48,880 bases of DNA from Paenibacillus cisolokensis (GTDB taxonomy: Bacteria; Bacillota; Bacilli; Paenibacillales; Paenibacillaceae), in assembly GCF_018403665.1 (NCBI RefSeq), contig NZ_BOVJ01000098.1:1-48880 (forward strand), written 5' to 3'. The position numbers and the translations under genes are program-made. The notes beneath the pieces were generated by a model, which worked only from the letters and a program-made list of their open reading frames with translations, was not told the origin of the DNA and searched no databases. Below are positions 45,160-48,880 of this stretch, piece by piece; the stretch's first letter is position 1, and each line of letters begins with the position of its first letter.

Positions 45160-45192
45160 TGCGGCGATGACTTGAACGGGAGGGCGAACCGA

Positions 45193-46391
45193 ATGAAAAG
45201 AAAGAAGAAGGCGTTGATTATCGGCTGCGGCATAGCCGGTCCCGCTGCGGCGATGATGCTGAAGCGGGCCGGATGTGAGCCGGTCGTTTATGAAGCGCAG
45301 CCGGAGCCCGACGATTATGCGGGACTGTTCCTGAACGTAGGTCTGAACGGCATACGCGTGCTCGAGGAGTTGGGAGCGGATGCGTTCATCCGCAAGGAAG
45401 GGTTCGAAATGCGGACGATGAGCTTTTGGAACGGCAAAGGCAAACGGCTGGGACAGCTCGTGCAATCGTCCGGGGAACCTCACGGGTATACCGTCAAGCG
45501 GGGCGTTCTGCATAAAGCGCTGCGCGAAGAAGCGGAGCGGCAAGGCATTCCGATCCGTTTCGGCTGCCGGCTCGCGGATATCCGGATGTCGGGAAACCGG
45601 GTTGAGGCCGTATTCCGCGACGGGTCTGCGGACGAAGGAGACTTCCTCGTCGGCTGCGACGGCCTGCACTCCGCCGTGCGCAGCATCATCCTGCCCGGGG
45701 CGGCGCAGCCGTCGTATACGGGGCTCATCAGCTTCGGCGGTTACGCGCGCGGCGGCAAAGTCCGGCACGAACCGGGCGTGCAGCATCTGGTGTTCGGCAG
45801 CAAGGCGTTTTTCGGTTATCTGGTGCGGGAGGACGGAGAGATCTACTGGTTCGGCAACATCGGATATCCGGGCACGCCGACGCGCCGGGATTTGCAGGCG
45901 ATACCGCAGGCGGAATGGAGGGGCATGATACGCGACCTGTACGCCGGCGATGCGGAGCCGGTTCCGGACATCATTCGGCGGACGGATACGGAGATCGGCG
46001 TATATCCGATCTATGACATGCCGTCCCAGAACGAGTGGCATCGCGGACTCGCCGTCCTCGCCGGCGACGCCATACACGCCACTTCGCCGAACGCCGGGCA
46101 GGGCGCGGCGCTGGCGCTGGAAGACGCGATGGCGCTTGCGCTGTGCATAAGGGATATCGAGAATACGGAGCGCGCGTTTTCCGCGTTTCAGCGTATGCGG
46201 CGGGAGCGGGTGGATCGGATCGTCCGGTATTCGCGCAGTATCGGACAGCGCAAGCACGCCACGCACCCGGTGCAGACGTTTTTCGCGATCTGATGCTCCC
46301 CCTTTTCTTGAAGTCGGCAAGCAAACGATCGCACGATTGGATGTACGGTTACCGCCTCGATTGGAACCGAAAGCTCGGCGGCGATTTGTAA
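45193..46391 (+). CDS. FAD-dependent aromatic-type monooxygenase, frameshifted at the end
   Basis: A class A flavoprotein hydroxylase of about 399 residues once repaired. FAD motifs are GCGIAGPAAAMMLKRAG at the start, GCDGLHSAVR in the middle and LAGDAIHATSPNAGQGAALA near 285-305. The main frame stops at 46293 after QTFFAI. Another frame continues RDLMLPLFLKSASKRSHDWM to 46391, the usual family C terminus. One missing T in the T5 run near 46280 explains it. GGGAGG (45178-45183) precedes ATG 45193. It is divergent from a MarR regulator with an operator dyad between them. A hydroxylation of an aromatic or antibiotic-like substrate is likely but unproven. Confidence 0.87.
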
Positions 46392-46562
46392 CCCGAAGCG
46401 CGGGCGAATGGAATGATCGGCAAAGCGGCGCTGAAGCATTTTCTCGAATGCGGACGCAGGCGTCTCCCGGCGCGCGTCGGGCTGCATGGCGGATGGTCAA
46501 ACCGTTTTGAGCGATGAGGGAAGTGGCAATTTTATGAGGGAACCGGCGATTTACGATATCAC

Positions 46563-46591
46563 TTTACAATGTTTTCCTATTCCGCTACGAT
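46563..46591 (+). promoter_or_regulatory. Promoter of the acetyltransferase pair
   Basis: TTTACA (46563-46568) and TACGAT (46586-46591) are 17 bp apart, with five and four of six matches. Upstream, 46392-46562 holds no gene I can support. Confidence 0.55.
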
Positions 46592-46695
46592 AAAAGGAAA
46601 TTTGTCGATTTTGTTCAAGCGTCAGATCAGGAAGCTGAGGAAAAGGTTGGTTTATTCCGTCCTTAGGGGCGTGAGGTAAAGGGAGGTCGTTTGCC

Positions 46696-47244
46696 GTGAG
46701 CGGGTATGAGCTGGTCGAGCCATCGATGGAGTACCGGGATGAATATTTGGACATGATTCGGGAATGGATGGAAACCGGAGAGAACATGGTGCCGTTCGTG
46801 CTGAAATTCGACTGCGCCGATTTCGATGCTTTTCTCCGTGAGCTGCATCGGCTCAAGACCGGATCCGACCTCGGAAGCGGCAAGGTGAACAGTTCGACCT
46901 ATTGGCTCGTGAATGCGGATCGCAGGGTGTTGGGGGCGGTCAATATTCGGCATACGTTGAACGAGCAGCTGCTGACGATCGGCGGGCATATCGGCTATGG
47001 CATACGGCCGAGCGAGCGAAGGAAGGGGCATGCGACCCGGCTGCTCGCGCTCGCGCTTCGCAAAGCCCGCGGACTCGGCATTTCGAAAGCGCTGGTCACA
47101 TGCGACAAGGAGAATGTCGGATCGGCCAAGACGATTCTGAACAACGGCGGGGTGCTGGATTCGGAGGATACGGTGAAGGGAACGGTCATTCAGCGGTATT
47201 GGATCGAGACGGGGGAGGCGGAGGCAGATGCAGACGATCGTTAA
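46696..47244 (+). CDS. GNAT-family acetyltransferase
   Basis: A 182-residue N-acetyltransferase. The acetyl-CoA-binding strand and loop are IGYGIRPSERRKGHATRLLA, with the R-x-x-G-x-A pattern, and the end of the fold is ALVTCDKENVGSAKTILNNG. The layout matches RimJ/YkkB-like enzymes with broad substrates. GTG 46696 follows GGGAGG (46680-46685). The second acetyltransferase gene overlaps its end by 17 bases. Confidence 0.9.
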   Translation: MSGYELVEPSMEYRDEYLDMIREWMETGENMVPFVLKFDCADFDAFLRELHRLKTGSDLGSGKVNSSTYWLVNADRRVLGAVNIRHTLNEQLLTIGGHIGYGIRPSERRKGHATRLLALALRKARGLGISKALVTCDKENVGSAKTILNNGGVLDSEDTVKGTVIQRYWIETGEAEADADDR

Positions 47245-47761
47245 TCGGCAGATGACGATCGATGATGCGGAACGGCTTCAGGATATCGACCGGTCCGAAT
47301 ATATCGATCTGATCTATGAAATGCGGGGCGGAGAGATGCGCGAGATCGCGGCCGGTCACGAATGCCCGGCCAGGAATGCGGATTTGCTGGACCGGATGCG
47401 GCAGCGTTACCGCGACGAATTGAGCCGCGGCGGAACGGCGTTCGGCGCGTTCGACGGCGAGACGCTGGCGGGCTTCGGCGTGCTTGCCTACCGATTTCGG
47501 GGGCCGGAACAAGACCAGTTGCAGATTGACTTGCTGTATGTTTCGCGCGGCTATCGAAGGCGGGGCATCGCCACCCGGATCATGAACGAGCTTGGGCGTA
47601 CGGCCATCGGGAGAGGGGCCAAATCTTTATATATTTCTTCGACCGAAACGAGATCCGCCGTCTCCTTGTACCGGAGCATCGGCGGCCGGATTGCCGAACG
47701 CGTAGACCCGGAACTGTTCGAGAAGGAGCCGAAGGATATCCATATGATCGTCGAGCTCTGA
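47228..47761 (+). CDS. Second GNAT-family acetyltransferase
   Basis: A 177-residue N-acetyltransferase. The CoA motif is LLYVSRGYRRRGIATRIMNE and the late strand is SLYISSTETRSAVSLYRSIG. The N-terminal half (DRSEYIDLIYEMRGGEMREI) differs from its neighbour, so the pair is not a recent duplication. Translation is coupled to the first gene. The substrate is unknown. Confidence 0.9.
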   Translation: MQTIVNRQMTIDDAERLQDIDRSEYIDLIYEMRGGEMREIAAGHECPARNADLLDRMRQRYRDELSRGGTAFGAFDGETLAGFGVLAYRFRGPEQDQLQIDLLYVSRGYRRRGIATRIMNELGRTAIGRGAKSLYISSTETRSAVSLYRSIGGRIAERVDPELFEKEPKDIHMIVEL

Positions 47762-47796
47762 TACCTTCGCCGCGTTCATGCCGGTTGGATAATAAA

Positions 47797-47942
47797 GTCG
47801 TATTCTTGTTTGTCGGATAATAAAAGGTCACATTCTTGTTTGTCGAATAAAATCCGTCGTATTCATGTTTGTCGAATAAAAAACGTCGCATTCCTATTTG
47901 TCGGATAAAAGCACCGTATTCTTGCAAGCCGGTTAAAAAACG
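47797..47942. repeat. Five degenerate 29-30 bp tandem repeats
   Basis: Units start near 47797, 47827, 47856, 47885 and 47914. Each reads roughly GTCGTATTCTTGTTTGTCGR followed by ATAAAA and a few variable bases; the fifth is most diverged. They are AT-rich and lie between the acetyltransferase stop and the methyltransferase gene. There are no unique spacers, so this is not a CRISPR array. Confidence 0.8.
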
Positions 47943-48044
47943 CTCCACTCATGCCCCAAATAAAAAACTTGGATCGGCCCGATAAAATTCATTGTTTTCC
48001 ACAGCGTATGGAAAATCGTGTAACCTCGGATTGAGGTGATTGGC

Positions 48045-48833
48045 ATGACAGTGAATTTCGGACGCGCGGCCGATGATTATGCGAAGTACCGGGACCCGCT
48101 GCCGGATGCGCTCTTCGACCAATTGGCGGAAAGAGGAATAGAATGGAAAGGCAAGTCCGTCGTCGATCTTGGTTCCGGGACCGGTCTGTTCTCGCGTTAG
48201 CTGGCATCGCGGGGTGCGTGGGTAACGGGGATCGAACCGTCTCTCGCTCTGATCGGGCAGGCGGTTCGCTCGGACCGGCGGTATGGCATCGATTCCATTC
48301 AATATGTCAATGCACATGCCGAAGACTTCGCTTTGCCGGGCCGATACCCGCTGTTCACGGCCGTTCGGGCATGGCATTGGTTCGACCGCGTTCGCGTCAT
48401 CCGGAATTTAATCGCGCACTGCGAGCCGGGCGGGCATGCGGTCGTGGTCAACTCGGTATTTTTGCCTGACTCGGAGGCGGCACAGGCGACATTCGAAATC
48501 GTTCGGAGTTATCGGATCGCCATCGGGCCGGCCGGATCGTATGCGGAGACAAAGGAGCGAAGATGCGGGTTCCCGGTTCCTTGGTTCGCGGAATGGGAGA
48601 GCCACTCGCTGCGCGTCGCGGGCGAATGGGAGCATCAGTACACGCTGCCGTTTACGCATGAGGAGTGGTGCGGGAAAATTCGGTCCGTCTCCTGGATGAC
48701 GGCCGCGGACGACGAGACGCGCCGGAGCGTGACCGATAGTTTGCTGCGCCGGCTGTCGACGCTCGATCCGATCCTGCACGTTCCCCATAAATATTCCGTT
48801 GTCGTACTGCGGTACGAGGGAAGCGCCGGCTGA
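48045..48833 (+). pseudogene. Class I SAM methyltransferase with in-frame amber codon
   Basis: A 262-codon frame for a SAM-dependent methyltransferase. The start MTVNFGRAADDYAKYRDPLP and SAM motif I (VVDLGSGTG) are typical of the UbiE/BioC-like group. After GLFSR the frame hits TAG (48198-48200), then goes on in the same frame with LASRGAWVTGIEPSLALIGQ and RAWHWFDRVRV to 48833. A CAG to TAG change (Gln at that place) would explain it. GAGGTGAT precedes ATG 48045. Unlike the frameshifted genes, this is a clean nonsense codon. Confidence 0.85.
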
Positions 48834-48880
48834 TCCGGTCATTGCGAATGGGTCGTAAATGATCGCTCGATCCGAATCAT

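Noticed and set aside
46412..46516. 34-codon frame after the monooxygenase
   Set aside because: It has no ribosome site or recognisable motif, and its composition is like the surrounding non-coding DNA.
47797..47942. CRISPR array
   Set aside because: The units are contiguous and diverged, with no unique spacers and no cas gene in the window.

Overview
The window is high-GC Gram-positive DNA, most likely from the Paenibacillaceae (Paenibacillus or Cohnella type). Four things point there: several lipoprotein-type sugar-binding proteins with YesM/YesN-style two-component regulators; ABC sugar permeases without their own ATPase; a FapR-type operator before fabH; and an operon combining Yip1-, NHL/TPR- and DUF5696-type proteins with two permease pairs. 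The assignment is from gene content and style only.

Layout. 1-1064: remnant of a UDP-N-acetyl-amino-sugar pathway (CapE-like gene without its N terminus, CapF-like gene with only its first residues). 1308-3601 (minus): fabH behind a FapR operator, with a GT4 glycosyltransferase downstream. 3762-20866: xylan-related block with a xynC (GH30) remnant, orphan sugar-binding lipoprotein, AraC regulator, CE1 esterase, a second binding protein, YesM/YesN kinase and regulator, a membrane-anchored GH43-CBM6 arabinofuranosidase, then a MacAB/FtsX-type exporter operon with two ATPases. 20979-34806: AraC-type regulator with a degenerate receiver, divergent from a long operon of two binding proteins, two permease pairs and three envelope proteins (NHL/TPR, Yip1, DUF5696). 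34899-38935: secreted GH10 xylanase, cytosolic GH10 xylanase and cytosolic GH43 xylosidase. 39037-48880: ABC exporter, enolase-superfamily remnant, FAD oxidoreductase with an ECF41 sigma factor, MarR regulator with a divergent flavin monooxygenase, two GNAT acetyltransferases, a 29-bp tandem repeat block and a methyltransferase with an in-frame stop.

How it fits together (inference). Surface GH10 and GH43-CBM6 enzymes would cut arabinoxylan outside the cell. The binding proteins and two permease pairs would import the fragments, powered by an ATPase encoded elsewhere (MsmX type). The cytosolic esterase, GH10 and GH43 would finish the breakdown. The two paralogous binding-protein genes share a leader (TGTAAGCGCT plus a covarying hairpin) and similar hairpins after their stop codons.

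Five otherwise well-preserved genes carry a single small frameshift (near 9570, 18400, 30450, 39830 and 46280). Four look like one missing base; the fifth is one extra base or two missing. They may be sequencing or assembly errors rather than decay. Separate from these are real-looking remnants (positions 19, 924, 3762, 41022) and a nonsense codon at 48198. No tRNA, rRNA, CRISPR array or intact insertion sequence was seen.
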